A stretch of 64,000 nt of DNA, taken from positions 558,001 through 622,000 of the forward strand of contig PGZF01000001.1 in the NCBI GenBank assembly GCA_002840125.1. The letters are read 5' to 3'. The translations under genes were made by a program, and so were the position numbers. Origin of the DNA: Gammaproteobacteria bacterium HGW-Gammaproteobacteria-15. Lineage in GTDB: Bacteria > Pseudomonadota > Gammaproteobacteria > Enterobacterales > Alteromonadaceae. Numbering within the stretch: the stretch's first letter is position 1; each line of letters starts with the position of its first letter. Under the pieces are notes generated by a model that had not been told where the DNA came from, ran no database searches, and saw nothing but the letters and a program-made list of their open reading frames with translations. This document shows positions 25,308 through 35,345 of the stretch, piece by piece.

Positions 25308-26972
25308 ATGTGTTCGATATTCGGGGTGCTTGACATCAAAACTGATGTTAAAGCCTTGCGCCAGCAGGCGCTACAGTTATCCAAGTTATTACGTCACCGC
25401 GGGCCAGACTGGTCTGGCGTGTGGAATAACGACAATGCCATTTTAGTGCACGAGCGCCTGGCGATTGTAGATACTGAAAATGGCGCCCAGCCCCTGATTA
25501 ATAATAATCGAAATCACATTCTGGCAGTGAATGGTGAGATCTACAATCACAAGCAACTCGAAAAAGAGCTGGCAAGCCCTTATCCATTCAAAACCAAGTC
25601 AGACTGTGAAGTGATATTACCGTTATATCTGGAGCATGGTGCTGAATTTATTGACCAGCTACAGGGCATGTTTGCTTTTATTTTGTACGACGCTGAGCAA
25701 AACCGTTACCTGATTGCGCGTGACCATATTGGTATTATTCCGCTGTACTATGGTTACGACGAACACGGCCAGTTATTTGTTGCTTCCGAGCTAAAAGCAC
25801 TGGTGCCGGTATGTAAGCAAATTAAAGAGTTTCCGCCGGGCCATTACTTTGACAGTAAAATTGGCGAGCTGCGCAAATACTATCAGCGTGACTGGCAAAG
25901 CTATGAGGCCGTAAAAGATAACCCGGCCAGTTTAACTGAGCTTAAAGCCGCGCTGGAGCACAGCGTAAAAAGCCATTTAATGTCAGACGTGCCCTATGGC
26001 GTGTTACTGTCAGGCGGGCTGGACTCTTCGCTTATTTCGGCTATCGCGCAGCAATTTGCCAAACGCCGGGTGGAAGATAACGATGAGTCTGAAGCCTGGT
26101 GGCCACGCTTACACTCTTTTGCTGTTGGCCTGGCTGGCTCGCCGGATTTAATTGCCGCACAAAAAGTGGCAGATGCTATCGGTACTGTGCACCATACTGT
26201 GCACTTTACCGTGCAGGAAGGTTTAGACGCGCTGCGTGATGTGGTGTATTTCCTGGAAACCTATGATGTAACGACCATTCGTGCTTCAACGCCAATGTAT
26301 CTGATGGCACGTAAAATTAAAGCCACCGGCATTAAAATGGTATTGTCGGGCGAAGGTTCGGATGAGTTGTTTGGCGGCTATTTGTACTTCCATAAAGCGC
26401 CCAACGCGAAAGAGTTTCATGAAGAAACCCTACGTAAACTGGACCGGCTGCATATGTTTGACTGCAACCGCGCCAACAAAGCGATGTCGGCCTGGGGTAT
26501 TGAAGCGCGGGTACCGTTTCTCGACAAAGACTTTATGGATGTTGCCATGCGCTTAAACCCACAACAAAAAATGTGTGGCGGCGGCAAAATGGAAAAACAC
26601 ATTCTGCGCCAGGCATTTGATGGCCTGCTGCCGGATGAAATTTTATGGCGCCAGAAAGAGCAGTTCTCTGACGGTGTCGGTTACAGCTGGATTGACAGCT
26701 TAAAGGCCCATGCCGAAAAAGAAGTGTCTGATCAGCAAATGGCCACTGCCAGCTTCCGCTTCCCGGTGAACACACCAGACAGCAAAGAAGCCTATTACTA
26801 CCGGGTGATCTTTGAAGAACACTTCCCGCATGCCGGCGCTATTGCCTGCGTACCGGGTGGTAAATCTGTTGCTTGCTCTACTCCGGAAGCGCTGGCGTGG
26901 GATGCAAAAATGGCGCAAATGACCGATCCGTCCGGCCGCGCCGTACGCGATGTACATACTCAAGCTTATTAA
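25308..26972 (+). CDS. asnB: Asparagine synthase B (glutamine-hydrolysing)
   Basis: 554 residues, the same length as E. coli AsnB. The N-terminal Ntn glutaminase domain begins with the nucleophile Cys2 (MCSIFG) and contains RHRGPDWSG. The C-terminal synthetase domain has the PP-loop SGGLDSS and the SGEGSDELFGGYLY segment. It amidates aspartate using glutamine and ATP. Monocistronic, followed by a strong terminator. Confidence 0.97.
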   Translation: MCSIFGVLDIKTDVKALRQQALQLSKLLRHRGPDWSGVWNNDNAILVHERLAIVDTENGAQPLINNNRNHILAVNGEIYNHKQLEKELASPYPFKTKSDCEVILPLYLEHGAEFIDQLQGMFAFILYDAEQNRYLIARDHIGIIPLYYGYDEHGQLFVASELKALVPVCKQIKEFPPGHYFDSKIGELRKYYQRDWQSYEAVKDNPASLTELKAALEHSVKSHLMSDVPYGVLLSGGLDSSLISAIAQQFAKRRVEDNDESEAWWPRLHSFAVGLAGSPDLIAAQKVADAIGTVHHTVHFTVQEGLDALRDVVYFLETYDVTTIRASTPMYLMARKIKATGIKMVLSGEGSDELFGGYLYFHKAPNAKEFHEETLRKLDRLHMFDCNRANKAMSAWGIEARVPFLDKDFMDVAMRLNPQQKMCGGGKMEKHILRQAFDGLLPDEILWRQKEQFSDGVGYSWIDSLKAHAEKEVSDQQMATASFRFPVNTPDSKEAYYYRVIFEEHFPHAGAIACVPGGKSVACSTPEALAWDAKMAQMTDPSGRAVRDVHTQAY

Positions 26973-26990
26973 GCTGTAAGCAAAAACAAC

Positions 26991-27018
26991 AAGGCCACGC
27001 AATTGCGTGGCCTTTTTT
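26991..27018. terminator. Strong terminator after asnB
   Basis: A perfect 10 bp stem AAGGCCACGC/GCGTGGCCTT with AATT loop and six Ts on the plus strand. On the minus strand it also has T-rich sequence, so it may serve the convergent RND operon too. Confidence 0.9.
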
Positions 27019-27041
27019 ATGCGCCAGGTATGTGCAGAACA

Positions 27042-30000
27042 CTATTTCTGAAACTGTTCCTGTTGTGCTTGTGGCGCTACACGGGTATCAATTTTACGTT
27101 CTTTACTACGGAACAGGTTTTTCACATCTTCCAGTATTACATATAGCGCCGGTATTAATATCAGCGTAATCACGGTGGCAAATAAAATACCAAACGCCAG
27201 CGACACTGCCATCGGTACGACAATTTTTGCCTGCAAGCTTCTCTCCAGCACTATCGGCGCCAGGCCGACAAAGGTGGTAAGCGAGGTAAGCAATATCGCC
27301 CGGAACCGCTGCGCACCAGCTTGGGACACCGCCTGACGGATGGATAACCCCTCCTCACGCGCCCGGTTAACAAAGTCGACCATGACCAGCGAGTCATTTA
27401 CGACCACACCGGCCAGAGCCACCAGGCCAAAGATAGACATAATGCTCATGCTCAGGCCAAGCACCATATGGCCGATCACTGCACCGACCAAACCAAACGG
27501 GATCACGCTCATAATAATCAGCGGCTGGCTGTACGATTTCAGCGGAATAGCCATTAAGGCATAAATACAGAATAGCGCAAACACCCCGGCTTTCATCAGG
27601 TCAACCTGAGCGTCCATTTCATCCTGGCTGGCCCCGTCCAGCTCACCGGTTACACCTTCATACTTAGCCGTCACTTCTTTGATTACCGTACGGCGCATTT
27701 CGCCTACGACTTTGCCAGGTTCAATGGTCGATTTATCGGCCGCGGCAGTAATAGTAACTGCCCGCTCACCATTTACCCGGTTTATGGCGCTGAAGCTGGG
27801 CTGCATGGTATAGCTCGCCACCTGATTAAACGGAATTTCGCCGCCATCAGCCGTGCGAATGCGCATATTTTCCAGGCTGCCGACAGAGCTACGTTCAGTA
27901 CGTGGGTAACGCACCATCACTTTTACTTCTTCGCCATCGCGCTGTACCCGCTGCGCTTCAGCACCGTAAAAGCCATAACGTACCTGACGGGCCACATCTG
28001 ACAGGGTTAAACCGAGTAAATGTGCTTCAGGTTTTAACTGCAGGACAATTTCGTCATTGCCGCCGAGTAAATTATCTTCAATATCATAAACACCGGCATA
28101 CTCGGCTAACCGGCTTTTTAGCTCTTCGGTGGCCAGTTTCAGGTTGTCCAGATTGGTGCCACGAAGTTGCAAAGCAATGTCAGCCCCGCCGCCGCCAGCA
28201 GTTGAAGCATTAATCTTAAAGGCTTTCACACCGGGAATATCCGGCATTTCGGCACGCCAGCGATTAGCAATTTCAAAACCATCAATTTCACGGCCTTCGC
28301 TTTTTTCCAGTTCAACCACCAGCTGGCCAGCAGTATCACTGTTTAAAAATACTAAGCGGTGCTTGATAATACTGTCGTTGTATTCTGCATATAACTTGTC
28401 GTTGGCCCGCACCAGTGCGGCTTCAGCTTCGCGAAGCGCATTTACTGTAGCCTGATTTGACGAGCCTTCCTGCATGGTTAAATTGGCATTGATAAAGTCA
28501 CTGGGGATATCGGGGAAAAACACCCAGCGCACAAAACCCCCGCCGAGCACACCAAACATCAGGATCAACATCGCCATAAAAGCGGCCATAGTGACATAAC
28601 GGTAATGAATGCAACGCTCAACAAACGGCTGATACCATTTTTGGATAAAGTGGTTCAGGCCGGACATCACTTTCATCCGCACGGCTTTTAGCGCATTGCT
28701 GCAAGCGCGGCCACAGCTGTAAAAAATGCCTCTGCGTTGTGGATCCCACGGCTTGGTATCCATATTAACAATATGCGATGGCAAAATTAACTTGGACTCT
28801 ACCAGCGAGAAAATCAGGCAAAGCACCACGACCCAGGCGATAGAGCCCCAAATAGGTGCCTGTGCACCACCCACCATCAGCATTGGCACAAATGCCGCTA
28901 TTGTGGTTAACACGCCAAAGGTTGCTGGCATGGCCACTTTTTTCGCCCCGGCAATAACGGAGTCTACTGATTTACCGCGCTTTTCAATTTCGCTGTACGC
29001 ACTTTCGCCAATAATAATGGCGTCGTCGACCACTATCCCCAGCACGAGGATAAAGCCGAACAAACTGATCATATTGATAGAAACATTAAACATCGGTAGC
29101 GGTAGCATCGCCATAGCACCGAGGAAGCACACCGGAATACCCACCATTACCCAGAACGCAATACGGAACTCCAGAAACAGTGTCAGTGCCAGCAATACCA
29201 AAAAGGCGCCCATCACCAGGTTGTTGCTCATTAAATCGAGCCGGCCTTGCAGGTAGTAACTGGAATCGCCCCAGTGCGCGATAGAAACGGACGACGGTAA
29301 TTGTTTTTGTTTGCGTTCAACGTAAGCTTTTACCTGATCGGCAATTTTCAGCGTGTTGTCATCCCCCACTGCGGCAACCCGGATAGACACCGAATTTTTA
29401 CCATCGAAGGTTGATAAATCTTCCCGTTCAATAAAACCATCGTTGATAGTGGCAATATCTTTTAACGCTAAGCGCGTGCCATCAGCAAAGGTTAGCAGCA
29501 CTATGTCTTCAAAATCTTGTGAAAAGTAGGCCTGGCCTTTGGTACGCAGCAGGATATTGCCGCTGTCAGACTTAATCGACCCACCGGGTAAATCAACAGA
29601 GCTGCCGCGAATAGCACTGACAACCTGATCAAAGGTCAGCCCGTACTCTTTTAACTTTAACTCAGACAGTTCAACAGACACTTCATAGTCGCGGGCACCA
29701 ACCACTTCCACTTTACTGACGCCCGGCAATTTACGCAGCTCATCGCGGATATCTTTAGACAACTCTTTTAACGTACGCTCGGAGGCATCGCCATACAACG
29801 ACAACCACATCACATCGCTTTCAAAGCGCACCCGGTACACTACCGGCTTTTCGGTTTGCTCCGGCAAGGATGAAATGGCCGAAACCTGGGTTTTAATTTC
29901 ATCCATAACCTCCTGCACGCTGTAGTTATTGGCAATTTCTGCCCGTACTGTTGCCAGGCCTTCAACTGCAGTTGAGCGAATACGCTTAATGCCGTTAACA

Positions 30001-30230
30001 CCACGCAGGCTTTCTTCAATTTTATCGATAACCCCACTTTCTACTTCCTGAGGTGCCGCCCCCAGATAAGGCACGCGGATATTAACCTGCTCGAGTAATA
30101 TTTCAGGAAACATCTGCTTTTTAATGGTAAAAACCGAGGCTACACCGGCAACCAGAATGATCGCCATCAGTAAGTTAGCCGCCACGCTGTTACGGGCAAA
30201 CCAGGATATTAAGCCCTTGTTGGTATCCAT
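27042..30230 (-). CDS. RND efflux pump, inner-membrane permease
   Basis: 1062 residues with the RND layout of twelve transmembrane helices and two large periplasmic loops. The helix-4 proton-relay Asp pair is in GIVVDDAIIIGE, and the helix-10/11 region VALAGVVVNDSLVMVDFV is conserved. N-terminus MDTNKGLISWFARNSVAANLLM is typical of the AcrB/SwrC-like HAE family found in marine Gammaproteobacteria. It follows its adaptor by three bases. No outer-membrane factor is adjacent. Substrate unknown. Confidence 0.93.
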   Translation of the reverse strand: MDTNKGLISWFARNSVAANLLMAIILVAGVASVFTIKKQMFPEILLEQVNIRVPYLGAAPQEVESGVIDKIEESLRGVNGIKRIRSTAVEGLATVRAEIANNYSVQEVMDEIKTQVSAISSLPEQTEKPVVYRVRFESDVMWLSLYGDASERTLKELSKDIRDELRKLPGVSKVEVVGARDYEVSVELSELKLKEYGLTFDQVVSAIRGSSVDLPGGSIKSDSGNILLRTKGQAYFSQDFEDIVLLTFADGTRLALKDIATINDGFIEREDLSTFDGKNSVSIRVAAVGDDNTLKIADQVKAYVERKQKQLPSSVSIAHWGDSSYYLQGRLDLMSNNLVMGAFLVLLALTLFLEFRIAFWVMVGIPVCFLGAMAMLPLPMFNVSINMISLFGFILVLGIVVDDAIIIGESAYSEIEKRGKSVDSVIAGAKKVAMPATFGVLTTIAAFVPMLMVGGAQAPIWGSIAWVVVLCLIFSLVESKLILPSHIVNMDTKPWDPQRRGIFYSCGRACSNALKAVRMKVMSGLNHFIQKWYQPFVERCIHYRYVTMAAFMAMLILMFGVLGGGFVRWVFFPDIPSDFINANLTMQEGSSNQATVNALREAEAALVRANDKLYAEYNDSIIKHRLVFLNSDTAGQLVVELEKSEGREIDGFEIANRWRAEMPDIPGVKAFKINASTAGGGGADIALQLRGTNLDNLKLATEELKSRLAEYAGVYDIEDNLLGGNDEIVLQLKPEAHLLGLTLSDVARQVRYGFYGAEAQRVQRDGEEVKVMVRYPRTERSSVGSLENMRIRTADGGEIPFNQVASYTMQPSFSAINRVNGERAVTITAAADKSTIEPGKVVGEMRRTVIKEVTAKYEGVTGELDGASQDEMDAQVDLMKAGVFALFCIYALMAIPLKSYSQPLIIMSVIPFGLVGAVIGHMVLGLSMSIMSIFGLVALAGVVVNDSLVMVDFVNRAREEGLSIRQAVSQAGAQRFRAILLTSLTTFVGLAPIVLERSLQAKIVVPMAVSLAFGILFATVITLILIPALYVILEDVKNLFRSKERKIDTRVAPQAQQEQFQK

Positions 30231-30233
30231 GCC

Positions 30234-31454
30234 TTACTCCTTGCCCTGGCTGGCCAGAACTGTGGCTTCAGGCTTAGCGGCGCTTTCTGCCAGCTGTTCA
30301 TTTACATCAGAAGCCACACGCACTAAGGTGCCGGCCAGCGGATTAGCAATAGCTGAGGTAGCCAGACGATCACCGTCAATAAAACCAGAGCGGATATAAG
30401 CCGAGTGCTCGTCAGAACGCTCTACAATTACCGGGCGAAATTGCAGTTGGCTATCTTTGTCTACCACCAGCACCTGCTGTTGTGCCAGCAATAAATGCCG
30501 CGGGATCACCACTACTTGCTCGGTGGCATCCCCCAGAATTTGCGCCTGCACAAAACGGCCAAAACGCAACGGCGACTGTTTGCGGCTAATACGCTGATAG
30601 GGATCGGTAACTTCAGCAACGGCATAAATTACCCGGCTGCGTTCATCCAGAACACCTTCGGTGCGCACCAACCGGGCCGGCCATTGCATAATTTGGCCGG
30701 CAACCGCCGCTGTCAGTACGACTTCAGGCTCATTGCTGTTTTGCGTAAAATCAGGGATCTGTAAAAAGGCTAAATCGTTATCGGTCAGCGGTAACCTGAT
30801 TTCAGCAATGTCAGTGCCGTAAATCATACCAACACTGGTACCACGGCTGATAAACTGGCCGAGGTTAGCCTCGCGGCTTTTTACCATACCAGAGTAAGGC
30901 GCTCGGATTTCTGTACGGGCTAAGTCGCGGTTAGCGCGCTCCAGTTCAGCTTCTGCCGAGCGCACTGTTGCCAGCGCTCCGGCCAGTTGCGGCCGGCGCA
31001 AGCCCAGCTCCGGAGCTTTACCGGCGGTAAAAGAGCGCCATTCTTCTTCGGCAACACGGCCGCGGGCTTTTTCTTCTTCCAGTGCCGACTGGGCATTGGC
31101 TAAACTGGCCTCTGCCGCTTTAACGTTAGTCAGGTAGTCTGCTTGTTCTACCCGTACCAGTAAATCGCCTTTGCTAAAAAAGCCACCTTCAACGAAGTTT
31201 TCTGCCACTTCAACAATACGGCCATTCACTTCAGAACTTAAATTGGTTTCCAGTTTTGGCCGCACTGTACCTTGCGACTGAATGCGGTAAATCAGGTCTT
31301 GCGAGGCAATCTTCTGCGCATTAACCAATATGCCAGGGCGTTGCTCCTCTTTTTTCTCAGGAGGTTTTCGCATACTTGCCAGACCTATTGCCGCAACGAC
31401 CGCCAGTACGATAACGGCCACCGGAACAATGATTTTTATAATTTTTGCTGCCAT
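30234..31454 (-). CDS. RND efflux periplasmic adaptor subunit
   Basis: 406 residues. An uncleaved N-terminal helix (IIKIIVPVAVIVLAVVAAIGL) is followed by barrel-sandwich halves, a long alpha-hairpin (about residues 95-165, EASLANAQSALEEEKARGR) and a beta-barrel domain. HlyD/AcrA-type membrane fusion protein. I prefer the ATG at 31454, preceded by GTGGGA; the longer frame starts with GTG at 31466 inside that site. Co-transcribed with the pump. Confidence 0.92.
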   Translation of the reverse strand: MAAKIIKIIVPVAVIVLAVVAAIGLASMRKPPEKKEEQRPGILVNAQKIASQDLIYRIQSQGTVRPKLETNLSSEVNGRIVEVAENFVEGGFFSKGDLLVRVEQADYLTNVKAAEASLANAQSALEEEKARGRVAEEEWRSFTAGKAPELGLRRPQLAGALATVRSAEAELERANRDLARTEIRAPYSGMVKSREANLGQFISRGTSVGMIYGTDIAEIRLPLTDNDLAFLQIPDFTQNSNEPEVVLTAAVAGQIMQWPARLVRTEGVLDERSRVIYAVAEVTDPYQRISRKQSPLRFGRFVQAQILGDATEQVVVIPRHLLLAQQQVLVVDKDSQLQFRPVIVERSDEHSAYIRSGFIDGDRLATSAIANPLAGTLVRVASDVNEQLAESAAKPEATVLASQGKE

Positions 31455-31912
31455 GTTGTTTCCCACGATGCTGTTTTACTGACGCCATACTAAAACGTCA
31501 GCACAATAAAGTAACCTTGCGAATGTTACGCTTTGTATCAGTAACCGCTATGTCAGGCTACTCTACATAAATGATTCTGTAACCAGGCCAGGCGGGATCG
31601 CATGGCAAAGCCTTATTTGTTGCGGTACTGCCACTATTTTAGCCCCTCCGGTGTTGCCGGTTTGTGCAAATAGCCATGTCCGCAGTGTAATATCTTGTTA
31701 CAACTGCAGTTCTTTATTGTTGTGCGGCCACAAGTAAAAAAATAGTTATATCAACCTGCAAAATGGTTATTTGCCGTAGCGCAAAAAATTTTCTATGTTG
31801 GTGCTATAGCTATTCTGATCATTAATTAACCACAAGGCTGGCAAAACCACGTAACACAGGCCGGCGACAACATTTTAGTTAAGCATAATCCGTCATAATT
31901 TGGGGGCAATCT
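31455..31912. other. Intergenic region between the RND operon and the CBM48 gene
   Basis: About 460 bases between divergent genes. No credible ORF, repeat or RNA is visible. It should hold the two divergent promoters; none stands out clearly. Confidence 0.5.
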
Positions 31913-32221
31913 ATGAGTATCAGTAAGCAATATTTAAAAACCAAACCATTGTGCAAAGTTACTTTTACGTTACCGGCCCATCGCGGTATTTCGGCTGAAC
32001 AAGTGGCACTGCTGGGCGAATTTAATGACTGGGATCCGGCAGCATTACCGATGAAAAAAAGTAAAAGTGGTGATTTTACTGCCACTGTCAATCTGGAGAA
32101 AAACAAGGAATACCAGTTCCGCTACCTGGTTAATGGCGGCACCTGGCTAAATGATGAAGCCGCAGACTGCTATCAGCCTTCGCCGGTGTCTTACGACAAT
32201 AATTCGGTGGTCAGGCTGTAA
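31913..32221 (+). CDS. Small carbohydrate-binding (CBM48/isoamylase N-terminal-like) protein
   Basis: 102 residues consisting of a single early-set beta-sandwich. The segment LLGEFNDWDPAALPMKKSKSG followed by YQFRYLVNGGTWLNDEAAD is characteristic of the glycogen-binding CBM48/AMPK-beta domain. No catalytic domain is attached and no signal peptide is present, so it probably acts in the cytoplasm. Role unknown; no glycogen genes are nearby. Confidence 0.85.
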   Translation: MSISKQYLKTKPLCKVTFTLPAHRGISAEQVALLGEFNDWDPAALPMKKSKSGDFTATVNLEKNKEYQFRYLVNGGTWLNDEAADCYQPSPVSYDNNSVVRL

Positions 32222-32239
32222 TATATTTGGGGATGACAC

Positions 32240-32258
32240 CAGGCCGCAAAGCGGCCTG
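32240..32258 (+). terminator. Probable terminator after the CBM48 gene
   Basis: An 8 bp stem CAGGCCGC/GCGGCCTG with a 3-base loop is followed by TGTTATTTTAA. The T-run is interrupted. Confidence 0.55.
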
Positions 32259-32290
32259 TGTTATTTTAATGCTCTGTACATTTTTAATGT

Positions 32291-33406
32291 TCAGCACTTT
32301 TGTAATAGCAAACAGCCTACTGAATAACCTGCACCAAACGAGCACAAAATAGCATGATCACCCTGTTGCAAACCTTGTTTGTTCTTGTGAAACGCAATAA
32401 TTGAACCGGCTGACGCCGTATTGGCATAGGTATCCAGCACCAGCGGCGCTTCCTCTGGCAAGGGATCACGGCCAAGAATTTTCTTTGCGGCAAAGATATT
32501 CATATTAATATTGGCCTGATGCAACCATAAACGCTTTAACTGCTCTGGCGCTATCTGCTGTGCAGCCATTTCTGCCAATATCACATCAGCCACTATCGGT
32601 AGCAGCTCTTTAAATACTTTGCGTCCCTGTTGTTTAAAAAATGGTGCCAGCGGATCCGGCGGCAAACAGTGCTCGGTATAGCCGACATCACAACGGATAT
32701 TATTAGAAAACTCGGTTTTAAGCCGCATGCCATTAATACGCCAGGCATTGTCACTGCTGCAACTTTCTTCGGCTTCAATAATGGTGGCGGTGCAAACGTC
32801 ACCAAAAATAAAGTGGCTGTCGCGGCTGCGGTAATTTACCTGCGGCGAGGCAAATTCAGGGTTAACCACCAGCACCACTTTGGCCGTTCCACCGCGAATA
32901 GCATTTACCGCATTGCTGATAGCAAAAGTAGCGGAAGAACAGGCTACATTCATGTCAAAAGCATAACCGGCGGCGCCCAGTTGTTGCTGTAACTCAATTG
33001 ACAATGCCGGATAAGAGCGCTGCATATTCGAGGCGGCGCAAATGATCAGATCAATATCAGCGGCAGTTTTATTCGCCTGCGCCATGGCCTCACGGGCTGC
33101 AACAACGGCCATCTCAACCATTTCTGGTAACTGGTCTTCGCCACGTCGCGCAAACACCGGCTGCATAATGGCAGGATCTAAAATGCCGTCTTTGTACAAC
33201 ACATGGCGCGCTTTAATGCCAGAGGCTTTTTCAATAAATTCACAACTGGAATGTTCCAGCGCAGCAATGTCACCGCTGGCAATAGCAATGGATTGCTGCG
33301 CATTAAATTGGTCAACATACTGGTTATAACTGGCGACGAGTTCTTCGTTAGTAATAACCTGCTCTGGCGTAAATAAACCAGAGCCACTGATAACTACATT
33401 TTTCAT
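32291..33406 (-). CDS. Beta-ketoacyl-ACP synthase III-like enzyme
   Basis: 371 residues, thiolase fold of the FabH group. The catalytic triad is Cys in NVACSSATF, His in LHQANINMN and Asn in YANTASAGS. The ITNEELVASYNQYVDQFNAQ and FIEKASGIKARHV segments resemble Pseudomonas aeruginosa PA3286, an enzyme that shunts beta-oxidation-derived acyl-CoA into fatty acid synthesis, more than housekeeping FabH. It stands outside a fab cluster. That specific role is inferred from recalled similarity. Confidence 0.85.
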   Translation of the reverse strand: MKNVVISGSGLFTPEQVITNEELVASYNQYVDQFNAQQSIAIASGDIAALEHSSCEFIEKASGIKARHVLYKDGILDPAIMQPVFARRGEDQLPEMVEMAVVAAREAMAQANKTAADIDLIICAASNMQRSYPALSIELQQQLGAAGYAFDMNVACSSATFAISNAVNAIRGGTAKVVLVVNPEFASPQVNYRSRDSHFIFGDVCTATIIEAEESCSSDNAWRINGMRLKTEFSNNIRCDVGYTEHCLPPDPLAPFFKQQGRKVFKELLPIVADVILAEMAAQQIAPEQLKRLWLHQANINMNIFAAKKILGRDPLPEEAPLVLDTYANTASAGSIIAFHKNKQGLQQGDHAILCSFGAGYSVGCLLLQKC

Positions 33407-33620
33407 AGTACTAACCTTGTCTGATAACGGTTTTACTACCGTTTTAAAAGTGCCGTCAGTATAACTGAAGTTACACTCTCAGTTGTACCCTGGCGTTATA
33501 TTACCGGCTTATTCAGTCACGATTTATGCTGCGCGGTGTACATTAGCAAGGACTGTAAGCCATAATAGCGCCAGTATTCACATATCTTTCATTATTTTAC
33601 TACGGGATTTCTCAAGGCGG

Positions 33621-35345
33621 ATGCAAAACCCAGGCTTACTGATCACTGCAGTGCTGGCAGCCACGCTAGGCATTAATTCGACCGCTTATGCGGAGTCATC
33701 ATATCAATTTAAAATTAACGGCTTAAGCGGCCCTTTATACGACAATGTGGCTATTTACCTGCAAAAATACAGCGACGCCGACAACCTACCAGGTGTGCGT
33801 TTTCAGGCCACAGTGGAGCAGGAAGTGCATACCGCTATGCAAGCCCTTGGCTATTACGACAACCAGGTTACCGTTACCCACAACGCCGCCCAACCCAGGC
33901 TCCTGCAAGTGAATGTGAAAACCGGTGAGCCGGTACGTATTGCGAAAAGTGATATTGAACTGTCTGGCGACGCCACCACAGATGCCGATTTTAAAGCCCT
34001 GCTCGCGGCACAGGCACCTAAACAAGGCCAGATCCTGCACCATGGTGCTTATGATGGTTTTAAAAGTGCGTTAAAAAGCCTGGCTATGCGTAAAGGCTAT
34101 TTTGATGCTGATTTTGAACTGGCGCGGCTTGAAGTAGCGCCAGAGTTAAAACAAGCCTTTGTGCATATTCATTTTAATGCCGGTAAGCGCTACAAATTTG
34201 GTGCAGTAAGCTTTAGTGGCAACCAGATAGACGAACCGAGGTTGCAATCTTTAGTGCCTTTTGCCGAAAACGAATATTATCTGGCCAGTGAGCTGGGTGA
34301 GTTCAACCAGGCGCTGGCGGCTACCGGCTGGTTTTCTTCAATACTGGTCGAGGCTGATACATCGGAGATGCAGGATTTTACCCTGCCAATTAACGTGGCG
34401 CTGGAGCCGGAGCGGCGCAATATTATCGAAACTGGTATTGGTTATTCCACTGATGTGAAAACCCGGCTGAAACTAAACTGGAATAAGCCCTGGTTAAACT
34501 CTGCCGGCCATAGCCTGAGCAGTAAGCTGGCATTATCTGAAATAGAACAAAGCGTAGAAGCGGCATACAAATTACCGCTGGCCAATGTTGCTACTGATTT
34601 TTATCAGGTACAGCTTGGTTTTCGTAACCGTGATAATCAGGACACCAAAAGCCGCGAGTCAAACCTGGTGTTGGAGCGCCACTGGTTGCTGCGCAGCGAC
34701 TGGTACCGTATCGCCTCTGTACGCTGGTTATATGAAGACTTCGTGCAGGCCGATCAAAACGATACTATCAGCCTGATTATGCCCGGTTTAAGCTACAGCC
34801 GCACCAAGCAGTCGGGCGGTTCAATGCCGTCTTCCGCCAACCGCTTATTGGTTGGTGTTGAAGTGTCAGATGAGAGCTGGGGCTCCGATGCCAGCTTCTT
34901 CCGTTTGCGCGGCCGTGCCGGCTGGATAGGCAGTGCCGGTAATAACCATCGTTTTGTAACCCGCGTTGATGCCGGCGCTATCTTGATGGAAAGCTTGTCG
35001 CAACTGCCACCCTCACTGCGTTTTTTTGCTGGTGGTGATAACAGCATCCGGGGTTATGGCTATGAAACGGTATCGCCACGCAATAGTGACAATGAGCTGA
35101 CCGGCGGCCGCTATATGGTAACCAGCGCACTGGAATACCAATATCGGGTCAAAGGCAACTGGTGGCTGGCCGCATTCACTGATTACGGCAGTGCCTGGGA
35201 CGATAGCCCCGACTGGGTGCAAGGCGTGGGTATGGGGGTGCGCTGGGCTTCGCCGGTGGGCCCTGTTCGCATTGATTTTGCCTGGGGCCTGGACGACCCG
35301 GGCAAAGGCTTCCAGCTGCATTTTGCATTAGGGCCTGAATTATGA
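33621..35345 (+). CDS. tamA: Translocation and assembly module subunit TamA
   Basis: 574 residues; E. coli TamA has 577. Signal peptide (MQNPGLLITAVLAATLGINSTAYA), three POTRA domains (about 25-265) and a C-terminal 16-strand Omp85 barrel. The conserved GDNSIRGYGYETVSP segment is the Omp85 lid-loop (RGY-type) motif. The protein ends FALGPEL. The ATG at 33621 starts the signal peptide; the longer frame from 33483 lacks a start or ribosome site. Overlaps tamB by four bases. Confidence 0.95.
   Translation: MQNPGLLITAVLAATLGINSTAYAESSYQFKINGLSGPLYDNVAIYLQKYSDADNLPGVRFQATVEQEVHTAMQALGYYDNQVTVTHNAAQPRLLQVNVKTGEPVRIAKSDIELSGDATTDADFKALLAAQAPKQGQILHHGAYDGFKSALKSLAMRKGYFDADFELARLEVAPELKQAFVHIHFNAGKRYKFGAVSFSGNQIDEPRLQSLVPFAENEYYLASELGEFNQALAATGWFSSILVEADTSEMQDFTLPINVALEPERRNIIETGIGYSTDVKTRLKLNWNKPWLNSAGHSLSSKLALSEIEQSVEAAYKLPLANVATDFYQVQLGFRNRDNQDTKSRESNLVLERHWLLRSDWYRIASVRWLYEDFVQADQNDTISLIMPGLSYSRTKQSGGSMPSSANRLLVGVEVSDESWGSDASFFRLRGRAGWIGSAGNNHRFVTRVDAGAILMESLSQLPPSLRFFAGGDNSIRGYGYETVSPRNSDNELTGGRYMVTSALEYQYRVKGNWWLAAFTDYGSAWDDSPDWVQGVGMGVRWASPVGPVRIDFAWGLDDPGKGFQLHFALGPEL

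Noticed and set aside
33483..33620. 46-residue N-terminal extension of TamA
   Set aside because: It lacks an ATG or ribosome site and would hide the clear signal peptide starting at 33621.
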